NCBI GenBank assembly: GCA_050013075.1 | Contig: JBEKFZ010000009.1 | Span: 15,437-79,436, forward strand | Direction: 5' to 3' | DNA: 64,000 nucleotides | Source: JBEKIK01 sp050013075 | Lineage (GTDB): Bacteria > Planctomycetota > Planctomycetia > Pirellulales > Thermoguttaceae | Part shown: piece after piece, positions 40,277 to 50,046 of the stretch | Layout of the letters: each line of letters begins with the position of its first letter | Position numbering within the stretch: position 1 is the stretch's first letter | The notes under the pieces: model-generated | Databases searched by the model: none | Told to the model about the DNA's origin: nothing | What the model saw: only the letters and a program-made list of their open reading frames with translations | Position numbers and translations under genes: made by a program

Positions 40277-41329
40277 ATGCACTTGTTAATCACCGGACAC
40301 AACGGGTATCTGGGCCGCATCATGGCCCGATTCTTGGAACAACGCGGGCATTGCGTCGTGGGACTTGACACGGGTTTCTACGAGGATTGCGGATTTGGGC
40401 CGGCACTTGCCGTTCCCGAAACTATCGCTCACGACACGCGCGACGTTAAAATAGAGCATCTTAGGGGGTTCGACGCCCTCATTCATCTGGCGGCTTTGTC
40501 GAACGATCCCCTAGGCGAATTGGCGCCGCAGTGGACCGACGAAATCAATCACCAGGCCACCGTTCGCCTGGCCAGACTGGCACGCTACGCGGGAGTCAAG
40601 CGGTTCCTGTTCTCATCGTCGTGCAGCATGTACGGAACGGCAACCAAAGACGGTCCGATCACGGAGGATGCCCCGCTGCGGCCTCTTACACAGTACGCCA
40701 TCTCGAAAGTCAAGGCCGAGGAGTCGCTCTTCGCATTGGCCGACGCCGATTTCAGCCCGGTGTTCTTGCGCAACGCCACGGCTTACGGCGTGTCGCCCTC
40801 GCTGCGCGCGGATCTGGTCCTGAACAACCTGGTGGGCTGGGCTTATACCACCGGCAAGATCAAAATCATGAGCGACGGCAGCCCTTGGCGTCCATTGGTT
40901 CACGTCGAGGACATCGCCCGGGCTTTTGCGGCAGTGTTGGAGGCGCCGCGCGAAGTCGTCCATAATCAGGCATTCAACGTGGGAGTGAATTCCGAGAACT
41001 ACCAGGTTCGCGACCTGGCTCAGATCGTGCAAGAGACGGTGCCCGGTTGCAGCATTGAATACGCCGGAAAATCCGACCCGGACAACCGAACCTATATCGT
41101 CGATTTCAGCAAGCTCGCCGGCAAGATTCCGGCGTTCCAGCCTAAGTGGAATGCTCGAAAAGGCGCTATCGAACTCTATCGGGCGTATCAAAACGCGCAC
41201 TTGCAATTCGACGATTTCCAAGGCCGTAAATATGTCCGCATCAAACAATTGAAATACTTGCTTGAAGATGGGCGATTGGATCGGACGTTGCGGTGGACGC
41301 GGAACCGAGCCGCTGCCGCTGCCGCATAG
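40277..41329 (+). CDS. NAD-dependent epimerase/dehydratase (SDR), sugar-nucleotide type 1
   Basis: 350 residues of the extended SDR family. The Rossmann glycine motif is GHNGYLGRIMA at residue 7, LAALSNDPLGELAP follows, and the catalytic Ser and Tyr-xxx-Lys are in FSSSCSMYG and YAISK. It probably acts on CDP-4-keto sugars, as a 4-reductase, epimerase or dehydratase; the sequence alone does not decide. A 108-bp gap and an AAGGA separate it from rfbF. Confidence 0.85.
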   Translation: MHLLITGHNGYLGRIMARFLEQRGHCVVGLDTGFYEDCGFGPALAVPETIAHDTRDVKIEHLRGFDALIHLAALSNDPLGELAPQWTDEINHQATVRLARLARYAGVKRFLFSSSCSMYGTATKDGPITEDAPLRPLTQYAISKVKAEESLFALADADFSPVFLRNATAYGVSPSLRADLVLNNLVGWAYTTGKIKIMSDGSPWRPLVHVEDIARAFAAVLEAPREVVHNQAFNVGVNSENYQVRDLAQIVQETVPGCSIEYAGKSDPDNRTYIVDFSKLAGKIPAFQPKWNARKGAIELYRAYQNAHLQFDDFQGRKYVRIKQLKYLLEDGRLDRTLRWTRNRAAAAAA

Positions 41330-41371
41330 AATTTTTCTTTCACATATATAAACACACGACCAGGTATTTTA

Positions 41372-42721
41372 ATGGCAACAACAATGAATTCACCGGCGGA
41401 CAAATTGCGACGGCAAATCCTGGACCTGGTACGGCAATACCATGCCGAGGCGTTTCCTCAAAAAACCTTCGTGCCGGACCAATCCGCGGTTCCCTATGCC
41501 GGCCGGGTCTTCGACGCCGAAGAACTCGTCCACCTGACCGAAGCCTCGCTGGATTTCTGGCTGACTACCGGGCGATTCGCCGAGCAATTCGAGCGGGAGT
41601 TCGCCGCCTGGTGCGGATTGCGCCACGCCATGCTCGTAAATTCGGGCTCGTCGGCCACGCTGCTTGCACTCACTTGCCTCACGTCGCCGGAGTTGGGCCA
41701 GCGCGGGCTGCGTCCCGGCGACGAGGTAATCACCGTGGCCGCGGGATTTCCCACAACGGTCAATCCGATAATTCAAAACGGCCTGATTCCGGTGTTCGTC
41801 GATATTTCAGTGCCGACTTACAATATCGACATAAGCCAACTCGACGACGCCCGGTCGAAACGCACGCGGGCCGTAATGCTTGCCCACACCTTGGGCAACC
41901 CCTTCAATCTCGACGCGGTTACGGACTTCGCCCGCCGCCACAACCTCTGGTTGATCGAGGATTGTTGCGATGCCTTGGGTTCAACATACCGAGGGGCAAA
42001 GGTAGGGACCTTCGGCGATCTGGCCGCAATGAGCTTCTATCCCGCCCATCACATTACCATGGGCGAAGGCGGATGCGTGTTGACCAACGATCAAAATCTG
42101 AGGGTGCTCGTCGAATCGTTCCGCGACTGGGGGCGGGCGTGTTGGTGCGCACCGGGCAAAGACAACACGTGCGGGAAGCGATTCCAGTGGCAACTCGGAG
42201 GGCTGCCCTGCGGTTACGACCATAAATTTACTTATTCGCATATCGGCTACAATCTCAAGTTGACCGACATGCAGGCGGCCGTGGGCGTTGCCCAATTGAA
42301 GAAATTACCGCGGTTCATCGACGCCCGCCAGCGGAATTTTCTGCTCATGCGCGAGGGTTTCTCGGACCTGGAGGAATTCTTCATCCTGCCCGAGGCCACA
42401 CCCGGCTCGGACCCCAGTTGGTTCGGGTTTCCCATGGCGGTCCGCCCTGACGCTCCGTTCACGCGCGAGTCGCTCATCGAGCACTTCGATGCCCACAAGA
42501 TCAGCACGCGGTTGTTGTTTGGAGGGAACTTGACGTGCCAGCCCGCCTACCGGAATTGCCGGTTCCGCGTGGTCGGCGAGTTGAAAAATACCGACTTCGC
42601 CATGAACCAGGTGTTCTGGTTGGGCGTGTACCCCGGGCTGACCCCGTCAATGATAGACCACATCCTTGAGACGATCCACGCATTTGTAAACAATGCCACT
42701 TCTTGCCATGTCGCACTATAG
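41372..42721 (+). CDS. rfbH: CDP-6-deoxy-D-xylo-4-hexulose-3-dehydrase (E1, RfbH)
   Basis: 449 residues, PMP- and [2Fe-2S]-dependent. The residue at the PLP lysine position is His226 ([14 protein letters not shown]), the mark of E1 dehydrases. Cys199, Cys257, Cys259 and Cys267 reproduce the C-X57-C-X-C-X7-C iron-sulfur motif exactly. The enzyme removes the 3-OH of CDP-4-keto-6-deoxyglucose with electrons from an E3 reductase (DdhD/AscD); no E3 is in the window. It overlaps the next gene by up to 29 nt. Confidence 0.97.
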   Translation: MATTMNSPADKLRRQILDLVRQYHAEAFPQKTFVPDQSAVPYAGRVFDAEELVHLTEASLDFWLTTGRFAEQFEREFAAWCGLRHAMLVNSGSSATLLALTCLTSPELGQRGLRPGDEVITVAAGFPTTVNPIIQNGLIPVFVDISVPTYNIDISQLDDARSKRTRAVMLAHTLGNPFNLDAVTDFARRHNLWLIEDCCDALGSTYRGAKVGTFGDLAAMSFYPAHHITMGEGGCVLTNDQNLRVLVESFRDWGRACWCAPGKDNTCGKRFQWQLGGLPCGYDHKFTYSHIGYNLKLTDMQAAVGVAQLKKLPRFIDARQRNFLLMREGFSDLEEFFILPEATPGSDPSWFGFPMAVRPDAPFTRESLIEHFDAHKISTRLLFGGNLTCQPAYRNCRFRVVGELKNTDFAMNQVFWLGVYPGLTPSMIDHILETIHAFVNNATSCHVAL

Positions 42722-43811
42722 CCTGTTTACCGAAGACCTCGAGCACGTTCTGGATCACACCCGGGACGCGTGGGAAGAACTGCGCGGCCAACGGATTTTC
42801 ATCACCGGCGGCACGGGCTTTTTTGGCATGTGGCTGATCGAGAGCTTCCTTTGGGCCAAAGAGCGGCTGGATTTGGGCGCCAGGGCCGTGGTCCTTTCCC
42901 GCGATCCTCAAGCGTTCCTTCAAAAGCGGCTTCACCTGGCCGACGTCGCGGCACTGTCCTTCCACCAAGGCGACGTGCGAAATTTCGCCTTTCCGCCGGG
43001 AACATTCTCCCACGTTATTCATGCCGCCACGGAATCCAGCGCAAGGCTAAACGAACAGTCGCCGGCCATCATGCTCGATACGATTGTCGCTGGAACCGAA
43101 CGTACACTTGATTTTGCCGTTGCCTGTGGAGCAAAGAAGCTGCTGTTGACCAGTTCCGGAGCCGTTTACGGCCGGCAACCGCCGGAGATGACCCATATCG
43201 GCGAAGACTACCCTGGTTCGCCCGATCCTTTGGCGCCGTCCTCGGCTTACGGCGAAGGCAAACGCATGGCCGAATTGCTCTCGGCCATCTACCATCGACA
43301 ACACGGTTTGGACGTCCGCATTGCCCGATGCTTTGCCTTTGTGGGGCCTTATCTGCCGCTGGACGTCCACTTCGCCGTCGGCAATTTCATTCGCGACGCG
43401 CTCATGGGCGGTCCCATCCGCGTAAACGGCGACGGCACCCCGTACCGTTCTTATCTCTACGCCGCCGACCTGGCCGTCTGGCTGTGGACAATATTACTGC
43501 GCGGCCGGTCGTGCCGGCCGTATAACGTGGGAAGCGATCAGGCGCTGTCGATTTTGGAGGCGGCGCGAGCGATAGCGCAATTGTCGCCGAACTTATCCGA
43601 GGTGCGGGTGGCGAAGCTGCCCGATCTCAACGCTCCGGCGCAACGCTACGTGCCTTGTATCAATCGCGCCAAACAGGAGCTCGGCCTGGATTGGACCATT
43701 CCATTCCCGACCGCGCTGCGGCGCACCTTCTCCTGGTATCAACTTATGGAAAGCAGTCTCTGGCGAATTAACTCCGGAAAAATGGGAAATCGAAATGTTG
43801 CGAGTTGCTGA
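42693..43811 (+). CDS. NAD-dependent epimerase/dehydratase (SDR), sugar-nucleotide type 2
   Basis: 372 residues, or 367 from the ATG at 42708. Extended SDR with [16 protein letters not shown] at about 35, [10 protein letters not shown], and catalytic LTSSGAVYG with YGEGK. Of the two sugar SDRs, this one is closer to hexose 4,6-dehydratases and may supply the CDP-glucose 4,6-dehydratase step, since no rfbG of normal type is present. The start overlaps rfbH and the end overlaps the TPP enzyme by 17 nt, so all are translationally coupled. Confidence 0.85.
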   Translation: MPLLAMSHYSLFTEDLEHVLDHTRDAWEELRGQRIFITGGTGFFGMWLIESFLWAKERLDLGARAVVLSRDPQAFLQKRLHLADVAALSFHQGDVRNFAFPPGTFSHVIHAATESSARLNEQSPAIMLDTIVAGTERTLDFAVACGAKKLLLTSSGAVYGRQPPEMTHIGEDYPGSPDPLAPSSAYGEGKRMAELLSAIYHRQHGLDVRIARCFAFVGPYLPLDVHFAVGNFIRDALMGGPIRVNGDGTPYRSYLYAADLAVWLWTILLRGRSCRPYNVGSDQALSILEAARAIAQLSPNLSEVRVAKLPDLNAPAQRYVPCINRAKQELGLDWTIPFPTALRRTFSWYQLMESSLWRINSGKMGNRNVASC

Positions 43812-45693
43812 TTACATCGCTGAAACGGCGGCACAACTGGGCGTCCGCGACGTGTTTCTCGTGACGGGCGGCGGAGCCATGCATCTGAACGACGCCATTG
43901 GGCGCTGCCCGCGCCTGCGTTACATCTGCTGCCACCATGAACAGGCGTGCGCGATGGCGGCGGAATCCTACGCCAGGCTTAGCGGACGGCCGGCATTGGT
44001 CAATGTCACGACCGGCCCGGGCGGCATCAACGCGATCAACGGCGTTTTCGGCGCATGGACCGATTCGATCCCGATGCTGGTCGTCTCCGGGCAGGTCCGC
44101 CGCGATACCGCGCTTTATCATTGCGGCCTGATCGGCAAACTGCGTCAACTTGGCGACCAGGAGGCCGACATCCTGGGAATGATCCGGGGCATCACAAAAT
44201 ACTCGGTGACCGTCGATGATCCGCGGTCCATACGCTACCATCTGGAGCGGGCTCTGCATCTTGCCGTTTCCGGCCGTCCCGGCCCATGCTGGATCGACGT
44301 TCCCGTGGACGTACAGGGCGCAATGATCGATCCGGAAACACTCCCCGGCTATGATCCTGTCGAGGATGCCATTCACTGGGAGACGTCTGATTTGCCGGCC
44401 GCATGCGAGCAGATTCTCAAAAGGCTCCGCAACGCAAAACGCCCTATTGTATATGCGGGTTCCGGCGTGCGATTGAGCGGAGCCTACGACGATTTATTGA
44501 AGCTCATCGACCTGCTCGGCGTGCCTGTGGTGACCGCGTGGAATTCCCACGACCTGCTGTGGAACGAGCATCCGCTTTATGTCGGGCGACCGGGCACCCT
44601 GGGCGACCGCGCCGGGAACTTCGCGGTGCAGAATGCGGATGTGCTGTTGGTGCTCGGCTGCAGGCTGAACATCCGCCAAGTGAGTTATAACTGGAAGAAC
44701 TTCGCCCGCGCCGCGTACCGAATCGTGGTGGATATCGACGCGGAAGAAATGCGCAAGCCAACCTGCGAAATCGACTTGCCGATCCACGCGGATCTTCGAG
44801 ACGTGTTCCGAATCCTATTGGACAGGCTGCATGGAGTTCCATTGCCGCTGCATGCCGAATGGCTGAGATGGTGCAAAAAGCGGCAAGAGCAGTATCCCAC
44901 CGTTCTGCGGGAGTATTGGCGGAATTCCCAAGGCGTCAATCCTTACTGCTTCATGGAAACCCTTTTCCAACAGCTCGACGAGGATGCAATCGTTGCCACG
45001 GGCAACGGGACGGCGTGTGTTTCGGCCTTCCAGGCAGCATACCTCCGGCGCGGCCAGCGGCTGTTCCATAATTCCGGCTGCGCGTCGATGGGCTATGACC
45101 TGCCGGCGGCCATTGGCGCGGCGTTCGCCCGACCCGGACAGAGCATCATTTGCATCACTGGCGACGGCAGCGTGATGATGAACCTTCAGGAACTTCAGAC
45201 AATCGCAGGCTACGGGCTGCCTGTGAAGCTATTTCTGCTCAACAACCGCGGTTATCACTCCATCCGGCAAACGCAAAGAAACTTCTTCCCCGACAATGTG
45301 GTCGGCTGCGGAACCGAGAGCGGTCTGACGTTTCCCGACTTCGGCAAGGTAGCCGCCGCCTTCGGGTTTTCCTTCATACGATGCAGCGATCATGACGAGT
45401 TGCATGACGCCGTTGCCCGGACACTTGCCGCTCCGGGAGCCGCTATGTGCGAAGTTGAATTGGACTTGAATCAGGCGTTTGCTCCCCGAGTTAGCTCACG
45501 GAAGTTGGCGGACGCGGGGATTGTGACGATGCCCTTAGAAGACATGGCGCCTTTCTTGAGTCGTGAGGAACTAAAAGCCAACATGCTCATACCCTCAGCG
45601 GAGGAGTGCCGGAAATATGCCGCGCATCCCCACATAAATCCGATGATGTACACGGCAGGCTCCATTTCATCGCATTCCTTGGAAGGAAAATGA
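43795..45693 (+). CDS. TPP-dependent acetolactate-synthase-like enzyme, possibly a sugar carboligase (YerE-like)
   Basis: 632 residues with the three domains of the acetolactate synthase family. The TPP-activating Glu is Glu49 (CCHHEQACAMAAE); the cofactor motif is GDGSVMMNLQEL ... LLNN. In yersiniose A synthesis the related YerE adds a two-carbon acetyl unit from pyruvate to CDP-3,6-dideoxy-4-ketohexose. With RfbF and RfbH next to it, the same type of reaction is plausible here. A valine-leucine role is unlikely, given the context and absence of a regulatory subunit. The C-terminal 60 residues extend beyond the family core. Confidence 0.85.
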   Translation: MLRVADYIAETAAQLGVRDVFLVTGGGAMHLNDAIGRCPRLRYICCHHEQACAMAAESYARLSGRPALVNVTTGPGGINAINGVFGAWTDSIPMLVVSGQVRRDTALYHCGLIGKLRQLGDQEADILGMIRGITKYSVTVDDPRSIRYHLERALHLAVSGRPGPCWIDVPVDVQGAMIDPETLPGYDPVEDAIHWETSDLPAACEQILKRLRNAKRPIVYAGSGVRLSGAYDDLLKLIDLLGVPVVTAWNSHDLLWNEHPLYVGRPGTLGDRAGNFAVQNADVLLVLGCRLNIRQVSYNWKNFARAAYRIVVDIDAEEMRKPTCEIDLPIHADLRDVFRILLDRLHGVPLPLHAEWLRWCKKRQEQYPTVLREYWRNSQGVNPYCFMETLFQQLDEDAIVATGNGTACVSAFQAAYLRRGQRLFHNSGCASMGYDLPAAIGAAFARPGQSIICITGDGSVMMNLQELQTIAGYGLPVKLFLLNNRGYHSIRQTQRNFFPDNVVGCGTESGLTFPDFGKVAAAFGFSFIRCSDHDELHDAVARTLAAPGAAMCEVELDLNQAFAPRVSSRKLADAGIVTMPLEDMAPFLSREELKANMLIPSAEECRKYAAHPHINPMMYTAGSISSHSLEGK

Positions 45694-45697
45694 CATA

Positions 45698-46378
45698 ATG
45701 GCAAATCCCACACCCAGGACGGCACTTGTGACCGGCGGCTCGCGGGGAATCGGCGCGGCTATCGTGGCTGAACTAGCACGCCGAGGCGTCCGGACACTCG
45801 CGCCATCGCGGCAGGAACTGGATCTCGCCGACCAAGACTCGGTGAACAGTTTTGTGGCAGGGCACCGCGACGTGGGCATGGATATCCTCGTGAACAACGC
45901 CGGCATCAACCCGATCAATGCCTTGGAAGACATTACAGAAGAAGCGTGGACGCAAACATATCAGGTGAACCTTCACGCGCCTTTCCGCCTGATTCAGGCC
46001 TTCGCCCCCGGTATGAAGAACCGGCGGTGGGGACGGATTGTGAACATCAGCTCGGTGTTCAGCCTGGTGACGAAGGAAAAACGCGCGGCCTACTCGGCTA
46101 CAAAATCCGGACTAAACGGCCTTACACGCACCATGGCCGTTGAACTGGGCCCCAGCGGAATCCTCGTCAATGCACTGTGTCCCGGTTACGTGGAAACCGA
46201 ATTGACTCGGCAGAACAACAGCCCCGCCGATTTGCAGCGGATTGCGGCGACCATTCCCTTGCGGCGATTGGCACAACCGGAGGAGATCGCTCGATTGGTA
46301 GCTTTCCTTTGTAGCGAAGAGAACACTTATGTCACCGGGCATTTGCTCGTCGTCGATGGGGGCTTTACCTGCCTTTGA
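45698..46378 (+). CDS. Short-chain dehydrogenase/reductase (FabG-like)
   Basis: 226 residues, classical SDR. The cofactor motif TGGSRGIGAAI, NNAG, and the active Ser with Tyr-xxx-Lys (NISSVFSL and YSATKSG) are present; the C-terminus VTGHLLVVDGGFTCL is typical. It could reduce the keto group left by the TPP enzyme (YerF-like step) or a product of the cyclase. GGAAGGA precedes the ATG; it starts 4 nt after the previous stop. Confidence 0.88.
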   Translation: MANPTPRTALVTGGSRGIGAAIVAELARRGVRTLAPSRQELDLADQDSVNSFVAGHRDVGMDILVNNAGINPINALEDITEEAWTQTYQVNLHAPFRLIQAFAPGMKNRRWGRIVNISSVFSLVTKEKRAAYSATKSGLNGLTRTMAVELGPSGILVNALCPGYVETELTRQNNSPADLQRIAATIPLRRLAQPEEIARLVAFLCSEENTYVTGHLLVVDGGFTCL

Positions 46379-46381
46379 ACC

Positions 46382-47437
46382 ATGATGCAAATTCAAAGTC
46401 ATAGTCACGCGTACAACGTCAGCGAATGCGACACGATCGCCGCTGCGCTGTCGCGTTCCGGCGAGGCGGATACTTCGTTTTACCTGGTGGATCGCAAGGT
46501 AGCCGATCTTTACCGCCATCAGTTGGCGGACCTTTGGGACAAGCAAGTCTACCGGATCGAGGCCACTGAAGAGGCTAAGTCCTACGAGCAGCTTGTACCG
46601 GTCTTCTGCTGGCTCTTGGGCGCCGGGTGCCAACGCCGTTCGCAACTCGTGGTGATCGGGGGCGGCGTACTGCAGGATATCGGATGCTTCGTTGCGTCCG
46701 TGCTGATGCGCGGCATCCGCTGGACCCTGCTGCCGACGACCTTGCTGGCGCAGTGCGATAGCTGTATCGGCAGCAAAAGCTCCTTGAACATCGACCGGTT
46801 CAAAAACCAACTCGGCACTTTTTATCCGCCGCACGAGGTGCACCTGGTCTTCGAGTTCCTGGGCACGCTCGCGCCGCAAGAGATACTCAGCGGTTTGGGC
46901 GAAGCAATCAAGCTGCACCTGATCGACGGAGAGCCGAGTGTCGAGCGGTTGCGCCGGAGCCTTGACTTGCCCTCCGCGGAGAACCCGCCCCTGCCCGGGA
47001 TTGTCTGGAATTCGCTGCTCATTAAGAAGCGATATATCGAGGAAGATGAGTTCGACCGGGGTATCCGCAATCTGCTGAACTACGGGCACACGTTCGCCCA
47101 CGCGTTCGAATCTACCACGCAGTACGCGATTCCACACGGAATCGCCGTAACCCTTGGGGTCGCATGTGCTAGCTTTTTTTCGGAGCGTTTGGGGATGTTG
47201 CCGGCAGGCTCCTTCGATGAGATCCTCGCTTGGCTTAGGCCTTACTTCGGGGGTTGCGAGGAGATACTTCGACGCGCTGATCCGTCAATGGTGATCGCCG
47301 GCATGAAACGCGATAAGAAAAACGTGGGTGAACAAATCACTTTCATTTTGACCCGGGGTCCAGGTGCCATGGAGAAGGTGGAATTGGACGTGCACGTAAT
47401 GCCGGCCCTATTACAAGAGTGCCTGAAATCACTCTGA
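46382..47437 (+). CDS. 3-dehydroquinate-synthase-like sugar phosphate cyclase
   Basis: 351 residues. The AroB fold is clear: GGGVLQDIGCFVASVLMRGI, then LPTTLLAQCDSCIGSKSSLN and NQLGTFYPP. Zinc ligands Glu174 (GLGEAIK), His236 (NYGHTFAHAFE) and His252 (IPHGIAV) are kept, as are Arg229, Asn233 and His240, which in true DHQ synthase handle the DAHP phosphate and carboxylate. GSKSSLN replaces the usual GGKT.N. It lies in a sugar locus, away from other shikimate genes, so a cyclitol-forming or modified DHQ-synthase role is more likely than aromatic synthesis. Confidence 0.85.
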   Translation: MMQIQSHSHAYNVSECDTIAAALSRSGEADTSFYLVDRKVADLYRHQLADLWDKQVYRIEATEEAKSYEQLVPVFCWLLGAGCQRRSQLVVIGGGVLQDIGCFVASVLMRGIRWTLLPTTLLAQCDSCIGSKSSLNIDRFKNQLGTFYPPHEVHLVFEFLGTLAPQEILSGLGEAIKLHLIDGEPSVERLRRSLDLPSAENPPLPGIVWNSLLIKKRYIEEDEFDRGIRNLLNYGHTFAHAFESTTQYAIPHGIAVTLGVACASFFSERLGMLPAGSFDEILAWLRPYFGGCEEILRRADPSMVIAGMKRDKKNVGEQITFILTRGPGAMEKVELDVHVMPALLQECLKSL

Positions 47438-47461
47438 ATTTTCAGAAATGGAGGCTATGCC

Positions 47462-48601
47462 ATGATCACACGCGACATCTTCGAAGACTTGTTTGTTCTG
47501 GAGATGACGAACAATCACCTGGGCCGGCTGCAGCGCGGCCTGGAGATTATTCGGCAGCACTCGCGGATTGTCAGATTCAACAACATCCGCGCCGCCATCA
47601 AGCTGCAGTTCCGCGATCTGGACAGCTTCATCCATCGGGATTTTCGGTCCCGAACCGACATTCGTTACATCCGCCGCGTGACGGAAACAAAGTTGTCCAA
47701 GGAGGAATACGCGGTCCTGATCGACGCAATCCGTAAGAGCGGTTGCATCCCTATGGCCACTCCGTTCGACGAGGAGTCCGTGGATTGGTGCGTCGATTTT
47801 GGCCTGCCAATCATCAAAATCGCCAGCGCCGATTCCACCGATTGGTTGCTCCTGGAAAAGATTGCCAAGACCAAGAAGCCGGTCATCGTATCGGTCGGGG
47901 GCACCTCGCAGAAGGATCTGGACGACATGGTCATGTTCTTCGAAAACCGCAACATTCCCCTGGCGATCAATCACTGCATCGCCGCGTATCCGCACGACGA
48001 CGCCGAATGCGAGCTCAATCAGATCGACTATCTGCGCAATCGATACCCCGGCCACATCATCGGCTATTCGAGCCACGAGCATTCGGACTGGACCACTTCA
48101 ATTGCCATCGCCTACGCCAAGGGCGCGCGGACTTTCGAACGCCACATCGACATTGACTCCGACGGAGCCGATGTGGCGCCCTACTCCTCGATGCCGGCGC
48201 AACTGGACACTTGGTTCAAGGCGTTCAAGAACATCAAAACCTACTGCGGCAATTCAGGCAATCAGCGCAAGGTGCCGCTGCCTCGCGAAACGGCCTACCT
48301 GGATAGCTATATCCGCGGGGTATATGCAAGGCGCGATCTTCCGGAAGGTCACGTCCTTACTGAGGACGACGTGTACCTTGCCATTCCCTTACAGAAAGGA
48401 CAAATATCTTGCCGTGAACTGATGCGCGGGGAGATAATGCTTCAGGCGTGCGCGAAGGACGAGCCGATCACAATCGACATGATCGACAGTCCATACGCAA
48501 ACAACGAGGAACTCAAAAAACAGATTTACAACCGGGGCATCGAAGGCAGATCGCAGGCCGTCGAATCTCAGGAAACCATTCACATCCACAGGGCCGCGTA
48601 A
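47462..48601 (+). CDS. N-acetylneuraminate-synthase-like (NeuB family) enzyme with SAF domain
   Basis: 379 residues. The NeuB TIM barrel shows FVLEMTNNHLGRLQRGLEII, IKLQFRDL, MATPFDEESVDW, LAINHCIAAYPHDD and GYSSHEH. A SAF (antifreeze-like) domain follows from about 285 (GVYARRDLPEGHVLTEDDVY). Family members condense PEP with a hexosamine or other sugar to make nonulosonic acids. The active-site order is conserved but the N-terminal motif is divergent (EMTNNH for EIG.NH). No CMP-sugar synthetase (NeuA) is in the window. GGAGG precedes the start. Confidence 0.88.
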   Translation: MITRDIFEDLFVLEMTNNHLGRLQRGLEIIRQHSRIVRFNNIRAAIKLQFRDLDSFIHRDFRSRTDIRYIRRVTETKLSKEEYAVLIDAIRKSGCIPMATPFDEESVDWCVDFGLPIIKIASADSTDWLLLEKIAKTKKPVIVSVGGTSQKDLDDMVMFFENRNIPLAINHCIAAYPHDDAECELNQIDYLRNRYPGHIIGYSSHEHSDWTTSIAIAYAKGARTFERHIDIDSDGADVAPYSSMPAQLDTWFKAFKNIKTYCGNSGNQRKVPLPRETAYLDSYIRGVYARRDLPEGHVLTEDDVYLAIPLQKGQISCRELMRGEIMLQACAKDEPITIDMIDSPYANNEELKKQIYNRGIEGRSQAVESQETIHIHRAA

Positions 48602-48787
48602 TCGATATGTTGTCGCAGCCAGGCATGGGAGACGAGTTGCATTGTCGGATTAAGGATGTTCAAAAAGTAGGAACAAAACAGACGAATTTACTCGCAAGTG
48701 CTCATTCAATATACCGTAAAATAATGCGCGTAACCGGGTCCGTTACCCCGAAGCAATAGACAACCGATTTGTACGAAAGGGAAAAAA

Positions 48788-49987
48788 ATGACAGTGCGGT
48801 GGATTAAAAAACAGTGCGGCCGAATCAGGCGGTTTCTAGGCGTCGTGCCGCATCTATTTGACTCGCCCCGCGGGTCCGTATTCGGATTGCTGGAACTTTG
48901 CCGCATCGTTTTGTTTAACGGCTTCGAGGGTTTTAAAGCCTTCTGCCGCGGCTTGGAGGCGCAACGAAACGTAATGTCGCGGCAACAGCCGCTGCCGCAA
49001 ATGCCGGAGCAAGTTTGCCGCGAGCAGGGGGTCTCCGAGGGCGAATCGCATACCGATCGTTTAAAGGTGCAATTTCCTTTCAAGCCCGGCTATGTGATCG
49101 TCGCGCCTCCTTATGTCTCTAGTTCCGCCGGCATTCATGGCATGTACCGCTGGTGCGATGAATTGAACCGCTGCGGTTTTTTATCCTACATAGTCGGGTC
49201 GGACCGCACGGCCCCGGCAATGAACGCACCCCTGATAGGCTGGAGCGATGCAAAAAACCTCTGCAAACAGGGTTTCATCGCCATTTACCCGGAAACCGTT
49301 ACGGGAAACCCTTTGCACGCGCGCAACGTTGTCCGCTGGGTGGCCAACCGTCCCGGCCTGCTCGGGGGCGAGGAGGTGTACGACGAATCCGAATTGGTGT
49401 TTTATCACGCGGAACAATACGTGCCTTACATCCGCAACCGCATCGCCGGCAAGTTCTATATACCGACCATCGACGAAAGCCTTTTCTTTTGTAAAGACGG
49501 GGACCTATCGGAAAGAAACCTGGAGTGTTTTTACGTGGGAAAATCGAAATGGAAGGATGGATTTTTCGACCGTAGCAATGTTTTTGAAATTACCCGGGAC
49601 ATGCCGCCCAAAAAAGAACTGGGCAAACTTTTGAGGGCTTCGCGCGTCTTATACAACTTCGACAACAGCACGATCCTTACCTACGAAGCCATCCTCTGCG
49701 GTTGTCCGGTCGTGATCATTCCCGACGGCACGCAAACCAGGGAGGATTACGAACGTTCAGAACTGGGCATGGACGGGATCGCCTGGGGGCCGGAAGAACT
49801 GGACCGGGTGAAGGTCAACGTCCCGGGATTGCGCCGGCGTTATAAACAAGTGAAACGGGAGTTCATCCAGCAACTGGATGACTTTATCGCCATCACACAG
49901 CGACAAGCCCTTCGGTTCGCCTTGTCGCCGACTGGTAAAACCTTGACATCGAACGACGGATCGCGGTTGTTTCGCGCCAGCGCGTGA
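48788..49987 (+). CDS. Putative glycosyltransferase (GT-B-like), paralog 1
   Basis: 399 residues. The N-terminal half begins YVIVAPPYVSSSAGIHGMYR, similar to rhamnan-type GT-B proteins; the donor-site part is NFDNSTILTYEAILCGCPVV, with the E..CG.P pattern. No signal peptide or membrane helix is seen, though residues 35-50 are hydrophobic. The gene at 53237-54337 is about 70% identical over the last 220 residues. AAGGG stands before the ATG. It opens the assembly part of the locus. Confidence 0.75.
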   Translation: MTVRWIKKQCGRIRRFLGVVPHLFDSPRGSVFGLLELCRIVLFNGFEGFKAFCRGLEAQRNVMSRQQPLPQMPEQVCREQGVSEGESHTDRLKVQFPFKPGYVIVAPPYVSSSAGIHGMYRWCDELNRCGFLSYIVGSDRTAPAMNAPLIGWSDAKNLCKQGFIAIYPETVTGNPLHARNVVRWVANRPGLLGGEEVYDESELVFYHAEQYVPYIRNRIAGKFYIPTIDESLFFCKDGDLSERNLECFYVGKSKWKDGFFDRSNVFEITRDMPPKKELGKLLRASRVLYNFDNSTILTYEAILCGCPVVIIPDGTQTREDYERSELGMDGIAWGPEELDRVKVNVPGLRRRYKQVKREFIQQLDDFIAITQRQALRFALSPTGKTLTSNDGSRLFRASA

Positions 49988-50046
49988 AGTTTGCGAGGCC
50001 GACGTATTATTGTCATTTTAACCGGGGTTCCACTTGAGGCGTCAAT

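Noticed and set aside
46382..47437. Housekeeping aroB
   Set aside because: The fold is AroB-like, but it sits in a sugar operon between an SDR and a NeuB homolog with no shikimate gene near, so the symbol was withheld.
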